A DNA stretch of 64,000 bases from Mesorhabditis belari (GCA_958450365.1 CAUEEP010000078.1:124001-188000); one strand, 5' to 3'. Numbered from the stretch's first letter, positions 22,425-33,740 are shown. The notes: generated by a model from the sequence alone, not told the origin. Numbers and translations are program-made.

Positions 22425-23199
22425 AGCATAAGATTAGATCACTTAAACTGGATAATTAATAACGTATTGATTCTAAGACAAGCCTCCAATAGAAGCCTCT
22501 AATAGAAGCCTCCATTTGAAGCAATTTTCTGGAATGATTGAAAAATAGAAGCCAAGCCTCTAATAGAAGCAACAACTATGGATATTCAGCTTAGTAGACT
22601 GAATACTCTGATTTTTAAGCATTTAAAGATATATTAGGTTGATGCAAAAGTCTTTTTCATTTTTTTCGTACTTCTTTTGAAAAATAACAAAGTCATCAAT
22701 TAACCTATGGTTTGCTCTAAATGAAAAGTGTTTATTGCTCATTTTTCCATCTTTTTAAGTCAATTTGGGTTCACTTTCAAGCAAATTCGAGAGTGAAAAC
22801 GGGTTTTTCATAAAAATCTATAAAAACCTCTATAAAGAAATTGGCTGAATCAATTTCTCTGAAAATCTGAAAAAATATCTAACTTTTTGTGCTCTATCTT
22901 TTTATTTATTAACATCAAGATTGGTTTCCTTAGCTAAAGCGTCTAAAATGCATCATCGAGCCGTCGCCTTTTTTGACTACCCGACTTCAGGCTCTCAAAA
23001 AAATCTAGACATAAGACATTTTAAACTCGTTTTAATGTCATTTTGCAGAAAAATAATTGGCCTTTCGAATGCAATAAACCGTTGTTCAATTGGTGCATTT
23101 GTTACTTTTTAACGGAAGTACGAAAAAAATGAAAAAGACTTTTGCATCAACCTAATATAAGTCATTTATTATCCAGTTTAAGTGATCTAATCTTATGCT
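22425..23199. mobile_element. mariner-type MITE nested between 32-bp inverted arms
   Basis: The inner element 22634-23155 has the ends TTAGGTTGATGCAAAAGTCT and inverted AGACTTTTGCATCAACCTAA, matching over about 40 bases and flanked by TA. TTAGGTTGNTGCAAAAGT is the classic mariner terminus, known from Hsmar1/MADE1. Outside it, AGCATAAGATTAGATCACTT at 22425 is inverted at 23180-23199, so the mariner MITE appears to sit in the loop of an older foldback. Confidence 0.85.
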
Positions 23200-23515
23200 T
23201 CTCTTGAAAAATTACATTTATTATCATTTGTTTTGCAGAAGCGGTGGCAATTTTGATGGTTTTCTTATGCTTATTTGAAATTATGCTTATTTGAATCAAA
23301 TTTATAAATTAGGCTAAGTGTTTAAAAAGAGAATTTTCAACTTAAGATAATTTATGCCAGAAAATTGACAGAACTTTAAACATTTTAACGAATATTTTAG
23401 TATCCAATTCTTTAGAAAAGAATCTTTCTTGCTTATTTTTAGTTATTTCTTAGATTCTTGCATAAACTGCTTAAAATCATTGATAAAGTTTATTGTTACT
23501 GAATCAGTAATGATG

Positions 23516-23945
23516 GACTTTACTTTACTTTCTAAGAACTTTACTTTCTAGGAACTTTACTTTACTTTACTTCCTTTACTTTCTATAACTTTACTTTACT
23601 TTCTTGACTCTTTTAGAACTTTGCTTTACTTCCTTTACTTTCTAAGAACTTTACTTTACTTCCTTTACTTTCTAAGAACTTTACTTTACTTCCTTTACTT
23701 TCTAAGAACTTTGCTTTACTTCCTTTACTTTCTAAGAACTTTACTTTACTTTACTTTACTTTCTTGACTCTTTTAGAACTTTGCTTTACTTCCTTTACTT
23801 TCTAAGAACTTTCTCTTTTTTAACTTCTTTTTCTTTTTCTCTTTTAGAACTTTACTTTACTTCCTTTACTTTCTAAGAACTTTACTTTACTTTACTTTCT
23901 ATAGCTTGACTCTACTTTACTTCACTTTCTTTACTTTCTTAGGTT
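23516..23945. repeat. CT-rich minisatellite, about 31-33-bp units
   Basis: Units built from ACTTTACTTCCTTTACTTTC plus TAAGA, with a higher-order variant containing CTTGACTCTTTTAG. Strong pyrimidine bias on the plus strand. Confidence 0.9.
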
Positions 23946-24720
23946 CTTACACTTCTTAGATTCAATGAACTGCTTAAAAATGATTGCTAGAGTTCATTAA
24001 TCTTGCATTTTCTTGCATTCACTACAATCATGACATCTCGATTGAAATTCGGCGACTCTAACAACAATGAAATCGAGAATAATGCTTTTTTGGATGATTG
24101 AATTGTTTTTAATTGAAAATTGAATTGTTTTTAATTGCTGTTGTTATCTAAAGTTGTTATCTACAGGTTTTCTTTCTATAGGGTTGATGGGAAAGTTCTT
24201 TCCGATTTTTTGGGAGAGTACCTTAAATTTGTCGAATTTTGACGTTTTATAGCTCATTCTAAAGCTGAATTCAAGACGAATCGATTAGTAAAAACCGTTT
24301 TGAGATATCTCTTTTCTAAAAGTTTTTACAGCTATTTTAGTAAAGGGCGGCAGAGCCAAAACAATACGAACTACTTAATCAACTTAATCAATTTTTTTCA
24401 ATCAATTTTTATTTAATCAATCAATTCATTGAAAAAAAGAGCCTCTAATAGAAGCAAAAATAGAAAACCTTCTATTAAAATAAATACGGTAGATGTGGAA
24501 AATGTTGCCGGAACTTGTAAGCTAGAGCTCTTGCGCTACAGACAACGAAATAGTCTATTTGTTCCAGTAACCGCTGTTTTCCGGTGGTTGTTATAAATCC
24601 AAAAGTCGTGCCCAGAAAAGCTAATTTCAATTCAAAGTTCTTTACCTTGACTTTAGCTTGGTTTAACCTAGGAAAAGTGAAACTAGAAAAGCGGTTGATT
24701 GTAGTTTTCAAAAACTCTTC
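23946..24720. other. gene-free stretch with an unpaired element end
   Basis: AGGGTTGATGGGAAAGTTCT at about 24180 resembles a Tc1/mariner terminus without a partner. The open frames around 24475-24759 and 24584-25063 are not supported: the real coding frame here is the one at 24727-24832. Confidence 0.45.
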
Positions 24721-24726
24721 ACTCAC

Positions 24727-24832
24727 CCCATTCATCTTGCTCTTCTCCTCCACTTCCACCTTCTCCCGCTTGTTGTGGATAATGTTGATGAATGTTCAGC
24801 TGTTCCACATTGTACACATTCACCGTTGTCAT
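24727..24832 (-). CDS. probable first coding exon of the ELT-3-like GATA gene
   Basis: ATG at 24832-24830 begins MTTVNVYNVEQLNIHQHYPQ, followed by a Gly/Glu-rich stretch. After 35 codons plus one base the exon meets a good GTGAGTG donor. That trailing G plus GT at the start of the exon at 16610 gives a Gly codon, so the phase matches without adjustment. Upstream, ATCTTCCAG at about 24847-24855 could be an intron or trans-splice acceptor 14 bases before the ATG. Joined to the seven downstream exons the protein would be 323 residues. The link rests on phase, strand and the lack of a better partner, and it requires an 8.1-kb intron; it could instead be a separate gene. Confidence 0.5.
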
Positions 24833-25154
24833 GTTTTTCTTCAGTCCTGGAAGATTTGGAAATGCTTTTGTTTTGACTCAATGGTTTTAATCGTAAGCAG
24901 ATTGCGGAAAAAAGTGATTGGCCGATTTCATTGGAAAGTGAGAAAAACAATCCAGAATTTGACATGTTTTCATGCTGAAATTTTCTCATTTGAGCTTAGT
25001 GATCAGATTTGGAATCTTGACTTTGGTTTATCGTTGAAATTTCTCGATTTTGCTATTGGTTGAGGATTCGTTAGCTTGTTGTGGATTGGGCTAGAGGATT
25101 ACGGAGGATCTGCCCAAAAACATACCAGAGTTTAAAAGGTTGAGCCTACTTTGC

Positions 25155-25255
25155 GCTTCAAACTTCCCTTCAAGCTTCCCTTCAAACTTCCCTTCAAACT
25201 TCCCTTCAAGCTTCCCTTCAAACTTCCCTTCAAACTACCCTTCAAACTTCCCACT
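25155..25255. repeat. 12-bp tandem repeat TTCAAACTTCCC
   Basis: Eight to nine units. The period is a multiple of 3, so all frames give tetrapeptide repeats (FKLP, KGSL, NFPS); none has gene context. Confidence 0.9.
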
Positions 25256-25619
25256 TTCAAACTTCCTCCATTTCTTTCGGTTACCAAATTCCCTTTCTGG
25301 CGCACGTTTCTTATTTCTCTGGATAACAAATTGTTACTGAAAGAAACGAAGAATTCAGTGTGCCAGAAAAGGTGTTTACTTGAGCGTAAAGTTGAAAGTT
25401 GAAAGTTGAAGTTGAAAAAGTTAAAGTTGAAAAAGAAATCTAGTGAGAAGCTTTTCTGATAGATTCATTTTGATGTAGAAACTGCAAGAAACTGATCAAT
25501 AGAACCTTCATAACACAACCCAATAAAGGCTTGAACTTGATTAGTGAGACACTCTGACTATCGTGACATTCCGGTTCGTTGAAAATGAACTCGTTGTAAA
25601 CGCTCGTCAATAGCAGTAG

Positions 25620-25718
25620 CTTTCAAGCAGTAAGCTGTAAGCTGTTCACAGCAGTAAGCTTGTTCACAGCTGTAAGCTTGTTCACAGCAGTAAGCTGTTC
25701 ACAGCAGTAAGCTTTCAA
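25620..25718. repeat. tandem repeat GCAGTAAGCTGTTCACA
   Basis: Five to six diverged units of CAGTAAGCT and GTTCACAG. Confidence 0.85.
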
Positions 25719-25831
25719 GTTGACAAGCCACAAGAAAAAGTACTTACAATCGTTTTGCAGTTCTCAATAATTGATTAGCTGATTTGTAAAGCATTGAAAA
25801 AGGATTCATGAGTTGACTAGGGTCACTGAAT

Positions 25832-25876
25832 CACTTTCGAGGTCAGCAAAAATAAATCTGACCTCGAAAGTGAACG
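25832..25876. repeat. 15-bp-stem perfect hairpin
   Basis: CACTTTCGAGGTCAG is followed after about a dozen bases by CTGACCTCGAAAGTG. The loop is AT-rich. No small-RNA precursor class is recognisable. Confidence 0.7.
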
Positions 25877-26189
25877 AGATTGTGATAAGCGTGATAAAAA
25901 TGATTTCGAAAACGATAAAAAAAAATAAGTCAAATTTTGAGGAAAAAAAGGAAATGGAAATAGTTAACAGGAGATAAGATAGTAGGCGGATTGAGGATTG
26001 AATGTTTTGGCATTGGTGATGGGGAGGGGAGGAGTCATAAAGGGGGGCACGGTACAAACTAGAAGCCCCTCGGCGCCTCATATTTATCTTGGGAAGTCTG
26101 AAATTTCAAGTTCAAGTTCAAGTACATCACTATTGGCTTGACCGATTAACTTTCTCAATTGAGCTTTTATTAATTGCATTAATCAGAAA

Positions 26190-26342
26190 TTGTACAATGA
26201 ACTGTACAATTTCTACAGTATGGAAATTGTACAATGAACTCGTTGTACAATGAACTGTACAATTTCTACAGTATAGAAATTGTACAATGAACTCGTTGTA
26301 CAATGAACTGTACAATTTCTACAGTATAGAAATTGTACAATG
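26190..26342. repeat. about 52-bp palindromic tandem repeat
   Basis: Nearly three units made of GAAATTGTACAATGAACT and its inverted partner ACTGTACAATTTCTACAG, each able to fold on itself. Confidence 0.9.
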
Positions 26343-26818
26343 TACAGCTCTCAACTCAGTAAGCTAACAATGAGATTTTTCAGCACATGACTATCGCTGA
26401 CTAATATTTTTGAGACATTCATTTAGCTCATGGCCGATAAAGAAGAGCTTGTCTCAAGCAAATATTAGCCAAAATTTGAACTGGACTTGTTTTAATTGGC
26501 TAATAACTGGCGGCTAATAACTGGCGGAATCGAATTCATTGGAATAAATTCATTGGAAATCGAATTCACTCTGAAATCGAATTCACTGCCAACAAAGGTT
26601 TCAGAGCTGATTGTACACTAGCAATTTGTTTTGACTTGCTTTTACTTCAACTCCAACTTTAAGCTAACAAATTCATTCATTCAATTCACATTTGGAGTGA
26701 TTTGAACTACCGCAAATACTCTAATAGAATGAAACTTTTAAATAGCGCCTCGCCTCGCCTAGTCTAAGTTTACTCTCAAACAAACGCTCATATCTCGACA
26801 CCAGTAGGTTTCTTTTTG

Positions 26819-27048
26819 TGTGCTTAGATAACAAATTAAAGTAGAGAAAATGGGTGATTTTTTGAGATATAAAACATATTTTTAACATTAACCAGTGCTT
26901 AGAAAACAATGATTGAAAAGTGCCAAAAAAAAGTCAGTTTTTTATCATTTTTCAATCATTTTTTCTAAGCACTGGTTAATGCTAAAAATATGTTTTATAT
27001 CTCAAAAAATCACCCATTTTCTCTACTTTAATTTAATACCTAAGCACT
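26819..27048. mobile_element. foldback element, about 103-bp arms
   Basis: Left arm 26819-26921 (GTGCTTAGATAACAAATTAA ... GATTGAAAAGTG) is matched inverted by 26948-27048, with a 26-base loop. Within the arms are ATGGGTGATTTTTTGAGATA and ACCAGTGCTTAG. Arm identity is high. Confidence 0.85.
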
Positions 27049-27306
27049 GAGAAAAAAATGCTTGGACGCCGAGATTTGAGCGATTTTTTGAGTGTAAATC
27101 CCTCTCGAAAAATCGACTTTTTCTCGCCCATTTCTTCACTTCTTTATTAGACTACGCGACGCTCCTAACGCTTCCGTTAGAAGATTTACAGTAGTTTTGA
27201 GGTTCTAAAAGCCGATGACTCTAGTTTTTAAGCCCTAGCCGATGACTAAGACAAGTTTGAAAGCTTATTGTCAAACTGGCTCCACATTGTCGCGAAAAAA
27301 CTTGAA

Positions 27307-27546
27307 ATGACCGGAAGACTTATAAAGGGAAAATCGTTTGCCCTATATAAAGTGAAACCTCAAAGATTACCGTACTCCTTATCAATTACCGGTGTGCTTT
27401 TTGTTGGGGCGACCCTCGCATCATGCGCTTGGGTCGGGAAGAGTTGTAGAAGGGTGTTTGTTGGGGAGAGAAGGAGGCACTCCGCTCCAATAAGTCAACA
27501 AATCTCTTATCACTCACCGATGCCCTCAGGCCAAGAGCTCATTTAG
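27307..27546 (+). CDS. possible small membrane protein (hypothetical)
   Basis: An 80-codon frame from ATG at 27307 (an in-frame ATG also exists at 27268) starts MTGRLIKGK, has a hydrophobic stretch LSITGVLFVGATLASCAWVG that could span a membrane, then a basic Arg-rich part, and ends at TAG. Codon composition is less AT-biased than its surroundings. There is no recognisable family, conserved start context or splice support, so this may be a chance frame. Confidence 0.22.
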   Translation: MTGRLIKGKSFALYKVKPQRLPYSLSITGVLFVGATLASCAWVGKSCRRVFVGERRRHSAPISQQISYHSPMPSGQELI

Positions 27547-27714
27547 GCAAAACAACTCATTCCCAGGGCAAATCGCTCAGCAAAAACTTGACTCACGTTT
27601 TTTTTTGAATTATCTGTCAAAGTGAGTTTAGATTTGCTCACTTTACGATTAGGGACTGAATTTGAAAACAAGCCGAAATTTGAATGCAAAGGATTTGGAA
27701 GTGATCTAACAACT

Positions 27715-27862
27715 GGTGATCTAACTGGCTAGCATCTAACATCTAACTGGCTAACGATCTAACTTGCAAGTAATCTAACTGGCTAATAATCTAACTTGCA
27801 AGTAATCTAACTGGCTAACGATCTAACTTGTAAGTAATCTAACTGGCTAACATAGTGGTTAA
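27715..27862. repeat. tandem repeat ATCTAACTGGCTAACG/ATCTAACTTGCAAGTA
   Basis: Alternating 16-bp half-units over about 150 bases. Confidence 0.88.
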
Positions 27863-27955
27863 CTAGATAAGTAATAAGGCTAACTTGAATAAAATCAATC
27901 AATCAATCAATCAATAAACTGTTTTCAAATAAAACTTTTAAATAACAAAAGCTAC

Positions 27956-28302
27956 CTGATCCATTTCTCTTTGAACAAGATGCATATTGTTGATACGGAT
28001 GGAAATAAGGATCTTCAACAAAAGTATTGTTGACGCTGATGAAGTTGTTGACCATTTTGGGGACGGTAGATCGAGACAAAATGCTCGAGAAGTGAATGAG
28101 TCCAAAATGAACGATGCGTCCAATGCGACTACTTTAGGTCCGCCCAAAATGATAATTTTCAAATTTTCTCTCAATTCACAATTCTTTACCTTTGTGGATT
28201 TCCGATTGAAAGAGCGGCCGGGTTTTTGAGAGGGACGATGGGGATTTTAATTGTCATCGAGTGTTTGTTGCCCGAGGGTATCATTTCCACAACACTACCA
28301 GC
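27956..28302 (-). CDS. two exons of an unrecognised gene
   Basis: Exon 28302-28190 follows a CTTTTCAG-type acceptor, reads AGSVVEMIPSGNKHSMTIKI and onward for 37 codons plus AG, and ends at a GTAAAG donor. Exon 28131-27956, after a 58-base intron with a weak CTAAAG acceptor, continues in phase to a Tyr/Asn-rich stretch (VEDPYFHPYQQYASCSK) and a GTAGCT donor. Neither a start nor a stop is in these exons, so the gene extends on both sides. A paralogous copy of the first exon lies at about 32702-32800. No known domain is recognised. Confidence 0.42.
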
Positions 28303-28966
28303 CTGAAAAGGAATTTTAAAGTTGAAAAAAGATTACAATAACAATAAGATTAAAGATTACAATTGTTGTATTCAGTTTGAAATCCTGAAGACAATGACAA
28401 ACATTACAAATTAAAATATTACAAATTAAAATATCAAAAACGCATTGGTTTCTTGATGTAGTCGAGTTTTTATCAGAATGGGAGTACGGTTTTGGTCTGA
28501 TGATCCAATGATGATGTTCCATGATGTTCTAATCATGTCTGTAAAGCAGTTCTGGTCAGAACTGTTATCCTGTGACCTAAAATCTGTACGCCAAACCAGC
28601 CAGCCAAAAAGAAGCCAAGCCAGAAATCCAGGCCGACAACGGATCCAGCAAGCCAAACCCAGTAAGCCTATAAGCCAAGCCGAATTTGTTCACTTCTGTT
28701 TATCAAATTTCAAACAGCTATTAACCACCTTTGTAGCTTGTATACTTTCGAATTTGCTCACTTTTGCTTTTGAATTTGCTCACCGTAAGCGCATAGTGAA
28801 CTAACGGCCAGAAACCAGTTCCAAACTTGGTAGCAAAGCCAGCTCAAGCATCTGGTTCAAGCATCTGGCCTGGTTCTTGCTTGATCCTGAATTCACCTGG
28901 CTTAATATCAGCTTAGGCCCGCATAAACAACCTTTCGAGCAAGCCTGGTAATGGTGAGCATTTGAA

Positions 28967-29035
28967 CTACCGTAATTCGTAATTATTAAGTACCCCCCTC
29001 CCCATAATAAAAGGGTATTCCCGCGTAGTCTAACT
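28967..29035. mobile_element. unpaired terminus of the TACCGTAA element family
   Basis: ACTACCGTAATTCGTAATTA ... CCCCATAATA ... CGCGTAGTCTA resembles the element ends at 39.3-40.0 kb (GTATTTACGGTA, CCGCCCTCGTACAGTCGCGT). It stands about 260 bases left of the large palindrome. Confidence 0.5.
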
Positions 29036-29293
29036 TTACACGATCCGTTCTTCGCGCTGCTTTATGCTATAATGTGTAGTGAAATGATAGCTCTTGGATA
29101 TCAAACGATAGCCCTTCTAATCTAGTATTTTTTGGTACCAAAAACATCATTGAGAAAAATCTGGGGACTGAGAAAAAAAGGACTTTGTAAAACCCTCACA
29201 ACTAGTCCCTCACCACCACTCTGAGGCAACGGAAACACTCGGCATTTCTTGCAAATATTCTTTCAAACCCTTTTAAGCGCTTTTATACACCTC

Positions 29294-30503
29294 ACATCGG
29301 CGCGAAATAAGGCAAAAAAAAGTGTTTTCTAACAAAAAATTCTGTAAAAATGCGTACTAGATGCAAAAAATTATGGAGAATTCAAAAATCGTAGTTATTT
29401 GAAATTTTTTCTGGCTCAATTTTGAGCAAAGTGCGTTTTTGTCAAATTTTCTATGTTAAGTTTTCTTTCCAAGGCTCTAAAATGAATATATCTGAACAAA
29501 TCAAAAACGGTTTTGGGTCAAGCTTGTCGCGATGAACATTTTAGTAAAAAAAGATAAAAATCGGATAACTCAGCGCGGAGTTATCAAGTTTTGAAAGAAA
29601 ACGTTCAAAAGCTACCGTAACCTTTACATTTCCGCATTCTAAAAGACACCCTTTTCTAGAGTCATACGCAAATTTGATGGCTTTTTAAAATTGTGCAACT
29701 TTTCGTTGCCTCTTTTTCATTCTGCTTCGTATTTTTTCATCTCATCGTCTGCCATCGACAAAGTTAAGCTTTTTCATTGAATTAATGGACGGATGGCTTT
29801 GTTGATAGAACTTTTTTAGGATCGTTTCTTCTCCAACTCATGTGCAACGTCATGTTGAGTATTGTTGTTGCCACCGTCTCGGGCGAGTTGTATTTTGTGA
29901 GCAAAAAATGAAAGACGACGATATAAAAAATCCTTTAGCAATGCACAAGCACAGCTCATAAGCCTTAAATGTAGAGAAGGAAAAAAAACACGAAAAAATG
30001 AAACCAATAATCACCCCGTCCATTAATTCAATGAAAAAACTTAACTTTGTCGATGGCAGACGATGAGATGAAAAAATACGAAGCAGAATGAAAAAGAGGC
30101 AACGAAAAGTTGCACAATTTTAAAAAGCCATCAAATTTGCGTATGACTCTAGAAAAGGGTGTCTTTTAGAATGCGGAAATGTAAAGGTTACGGTAGCTTT
30201 TGAACGTTTTCTTTCAAAACTTGATAACTCCGCGCTGAGTTATCCGATTTTTATCTTTTTTTACTAAAATGTTCATCGCGACAAGCTTGACCCAAAACCG
30301 TTTTTGATTTGTTCAGATATATTCATTTTAGAGCCTTGGAAAGAAAACTTAACATAGAAAATTTGACAAAAACGCACTTTGCTCAAAATTGAGCCAGAAA
30401 AAATTTCAAATAACTACGATTTTTGAATTCTCCATAATTTTTTGCATCTAGTACGCATTTTTACAGAATTTTTTGTTAGAAAACGTACTTTCGCGCCGAT
30501 GTG
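29294..30503. mobile_element. 1.2-kb palindrome with about 490-500-bp arms
   Basis: 29294-29792 is repeated as its inverted complement at 30016-30503 with very few differences. Check points are ACATCGGCGCGAAA/TTTCGCGCCGATGT outside, AACTCAGCGCGGAGTTATC in the middle of both arms, and ATTAATGGACGG/CCGTCCATTAAT inside. A 223-base unique spacer separates them. The structure is a giant foldback element or recent inverted duplication, and a transcript through it would be long double-stranded RNA. No reading frame in the arms or spacer is gene-like. Confidence 0.92.
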
Positions 30504-30509
30504 CACCTC

Positions 30510-32000
30510 TTTCTTTCGAACAAATATTTGATTTCTTCGATTCTTGATGACGATTTCAATATTTTTAAATGGGATATAGATGTGGACGAGTTGGCACCTT
30601 TGTTGCGTTGATCACTTTTTGCATTGAATGGGTTTCACTCAAGTGTTATTTGTCAACGATTTACTTGCTGCTTTGTGCAAGCCTGCATCAGTTTTAACCT
30701 TTCGTTGTCAATTCAATTCTCAATATAAATCCACTAGTACAAAATGTTTTTAATAATGGCCGCTTTTTCCAATCATCAGTACCACGTTTTTCCCAGTCCT
30801 TCCAGATTCGAAAAGTGCCCAATCTCTTCTTTTTCAGCTTCTTGCAATTTCTTTTTCTTGCTTCTGTTTACCCAACAAATAGGGGTGCTCTTTTTCTCTT
30901 CTTGACGAGTCGATTTTTCCTTTTTTTCGGCTCTTCGACTATATCTCTTGTAGCTTATTATGAGGATTAGCGCCCAGCTTGAATGATTCGTTTTTTGACG
31001 ATCGATTTGAGGATCAATTTAACGATCAATTTGACGATCGATTGTGGAACTTTTATTGTTTGTGGAACTTTTATTGTTTTGTATACTTTATACTTTACTT
31101 TATCTTACTTTATCTTACTTTTCCTACGACTTTAGTAGATCGATTGCTTTAGTCATTGATGCTGAACAAAAACACTATCCTCTTTCAAACTGTTAAACAA
31201 ACTTGCAAGGATTTTCTAGAGATTAGCTGGATTTGTTCTCTAGAAGAAAGCACACTAAAAGTTTAAGCAAGAAACTAAGCTTATAGGAGTGAAGAATTAT
31301 AGAATTATCTATAGAATTAAAGAATTATCTGAGCCTCAACTTGGAAATGATCAAGAGGAGCACTTTAAAACGAAAGCTCTTACTATTCGAAATCATTTCT
31401 CTTGTTTCTAGCTTTACTTTTGTTTATTTCGATATTCTTTCAAAAGCCTCAAAAGCCAAAAGCCGATAGATTAAGTAGAAACTAGGCAAAATTACGATTG
31501 TTTTCGTAATTTATTGGAAACGCTTATTGGAAACGTTTTAGACTAAAAGCTTTCAGCACGAGTTGCTTCGTCGACTGTTTACAATCATTAAACACATATG
31601 CAAATCAGTCTTAACAGTTTCCCCATTTCCCCATTTCTCCCTTTCCCCATATTTCTTCTCACATCCACTCTTTTTCCTCTCTTTTTTTCACCTCTCAATG
31701 CGTAGGCTGTCTTAAAAGTCGAGAGTCGGCAAGAATTTCTCGTATTGACTCTTCATTTCTCTTCATTTCTCTTCATTCTTTCAGTTTTCCCCTCAAATTT
31801 TCTCGTACAATTTTTTCTCAAAGACTTTACTTAACCTTTTTTTTTCTATCGACCACTCTTCAATGATTTTTTCTATCAACAACCCTTCAAAGCATTGCAT
31901 TTTAATCTCAAAATTGTTGTGTTCAAGCTTCTTTGGAACCTGTTCGTTTTTTCTCAAAACACTTTGCTTGATAGCCTTTGAAAGAAAATTCCGGTTGATC
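30510..32000. other. gene-free stretch with one weak coding-like patch
   Basis: At 30536-30610 a plus-strand frame reads SILDDDFNIFKWDIDVDELA and then stops. It is acidic and protein-like, but has no start or clear acceptor. The remainder is AT-rich, with CTTTTTCTTTT-type tracts and a GATCGATTTGA/ACGATCAATTTGACGATCG cluster at about 30998-31042. Confidence 0.35.
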
Positions 32001-32014
32001 TTGGTGAGGTTTTT

Positions 32015-32165
32015 TTAGCTGTGATAGCTGTGGAGGTTTTTTAGCTCTGATAGCTGTGGAGGTTTTTTAGCTCTGATAGCTGTGGAGGTTTTTTAGCTCT
32101 GATAGCTGTGGAGGTTTTTTAGCTGTGGATACTTTTAGCTTTTAGCTGATAGCTGTGGATACTTT
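32015..32165. repeat. 24-25-bp tandem repeat TTAGCTCTGATAGCTGTGGA
   Basis: Five units, each ending in GGTTTTT. Confidence 0.88.
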
Positions 32166-32701
32166 TTGAAGATTATTTTCTACGTTCAATTCTATACAGT
32201 TGAATTTAGTATCCATTCAGTCGATTTATCTATTGCATCAAACAAAAAAAAATCGTTAGTGAAGGGGTTTTACTTTGCAAAACTCACCAAACGCTCACGC
32301 GACGCTCCATCCTAGAGAAGACATGTTTAGAGATAAGATTGAGATAAGCTTTTGTTATATTTGTTCATTCTGGCTGTCACAGCTATATCTTTGGCCGTTT
32401 TGAGCCAACAAAAATCACATTTGAGAAAATCGGGCCAACCGGGGATGGCTCGCGAAAATAGCTAAAAGATTTCATCGAAAAAAAAAGCTACAGTAGCCCT
32501 GGCCTTAGCTATATCTATATCATTTATCTATGTCATTTATTGCTTTCATCTCTGGCATTTGTTCATCTGGCTTCCATCTTTAAATTTGCATTGTTGAGTG
32601 TTTAGCAAAAGGATCATTTCATTTCCATATTTCCTCTCAATTCATATTTTCTTTGCCTTTGCTGAGGTGTGCAATTGTCTGGATTTTAAAATAGATCTTC
32701 A

Positions 32702-32800
32702 AAGTTGAAAGAGCGGCCGAGTTTAGGAAAACGAATTGTCAGCGAATTTTTGTTACCGGAGGATAGCATTTCCACACCACAACATCACCACGAGCGGTGC
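32702..32800 (-). pseudogene. second copy of the exon at 28190-28302
   Basis: Minus-strand reading gives VEMLSSGNKNSLTIRFP, against VEMIPSGNKHSMTIKIP at 28.2 kb. At the DNA level TTGAAAGAGCGGCCGRGTTT and GCATTTCCACA/TCATTTCCACA are shared. The left continuation has no good acceptor in phase, so this looks like a duplicated exon fragment, though a diverged paralogous gene cannot be excluded. Confidence 0.45.
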
Positions 32801-32904
32801 TGTGCAATTGTCTGGATTTTAAATCTTCAAAGTTCTTCAAATAGATCTTCAAAGTTCAAATTTCATTAATTCAAAATCCTCAGCCTGTCGTTTTTAGAGT
32901 CAAG

Positions 32905-33032
32905 CGTTAAGTCAAGCGTTAAGTCAAGCGTTAAGTCAAGCTAAAGTTTTGGTTATTTGAGTCAAGTGACCATATAGCTTGACCCATATAACTTGACCAA
33001 ATAGCTTGACCATATAGCTTGACCAAATGAAG
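32905..33032. repeat. AGTCAAGCGTTA and ATAGCTTGACCA repeats
   Basis: Four AGTCAAGCGTTA units, then about four inverted-sense ATAGCTTGACCA units. The two sets are partly complementary (GTCAAGC/GCTTGAC). Confidence 0.8.
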
Positions 33033-33539
33033 CTATTTTGTGAGTATTTTCATGTTATACTATTGCATTTCTTTTGTATTAAATGATGCTACTTTAAAAT
33101 AAATACTGATAGTTTAAAGATAGCTTTAATTCAATTTAAGTACTTTAAAAAAAAGTTGACGTTAGTTTTGACAATGTGGAACAAGATTTACATTAACTTA
33201 CTATTCTTACTATTAGGTTCAATAGAACTATTAGGTTCAATAGAAGTTTCTTTAGCAATTATTAGATCAATCAATAAGTAATAAGCCTCTCCTTTATTTA
33301 CAAAAGCCAAACCATAGATCTTTCTGATATTTTACTATGATAATTAGCAAAGAGATTAACATTATTGTGCAAAGTTTTGACTAAATCTGATGGCTGGACT
33401 TCGAGAAAGAGTCTTTATAGATAGAAAGAAGCATTTTTCTATTATAAAAAAATGATAGAAAGAAGCTTGCGCCACTTCGCCCACCTGAAATGAGATTAGA
33501 AATCAACAGCGAATGAGAAATGCATTTGAGACCGTATTG

Positions 33540-33740
33540 CTCTAATAGTAGTGCACCCCGGCGAGCCGAGTTGGTGTCTATTGTACGGTTTCCAAGCTTT
33601 TCCAAGAAGCTTAACACTCTAATCCCCCACTAGATCTCATCGTCAGCTACATTTTCCGACCCCACATCGATAGGTTCTGATAAGCGGTTCTCGAGATTTC
33701 GAGGAATTTAGGCAAAGCTTTGGGTACACTACTATTAGAG
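33540..33740. mobile_element. MITE family A, copy 2 (intact ends)
   Basis: CTCTAATAGTAGTGCACCC at the left pairs with GGGTACACTACTATTAGAG at the right with one mismatch. The core is shared with copy 1 at 4.4 kb. Confidence 0.9.

Noticed and set aside
22921..23112. Plus-strand frame inside the mariner MITE as a transposase remnant
   Set aside because: No DNA-binding or catalytic motif of mariner transposases; too short and located in a non-autonomous element.
29816..30007. 63-codon frame in the palindrome spacer as a transposon gene
   Set aside because: No start or family motif; the spacer is AT-rich and the frame is short enough to be chance.
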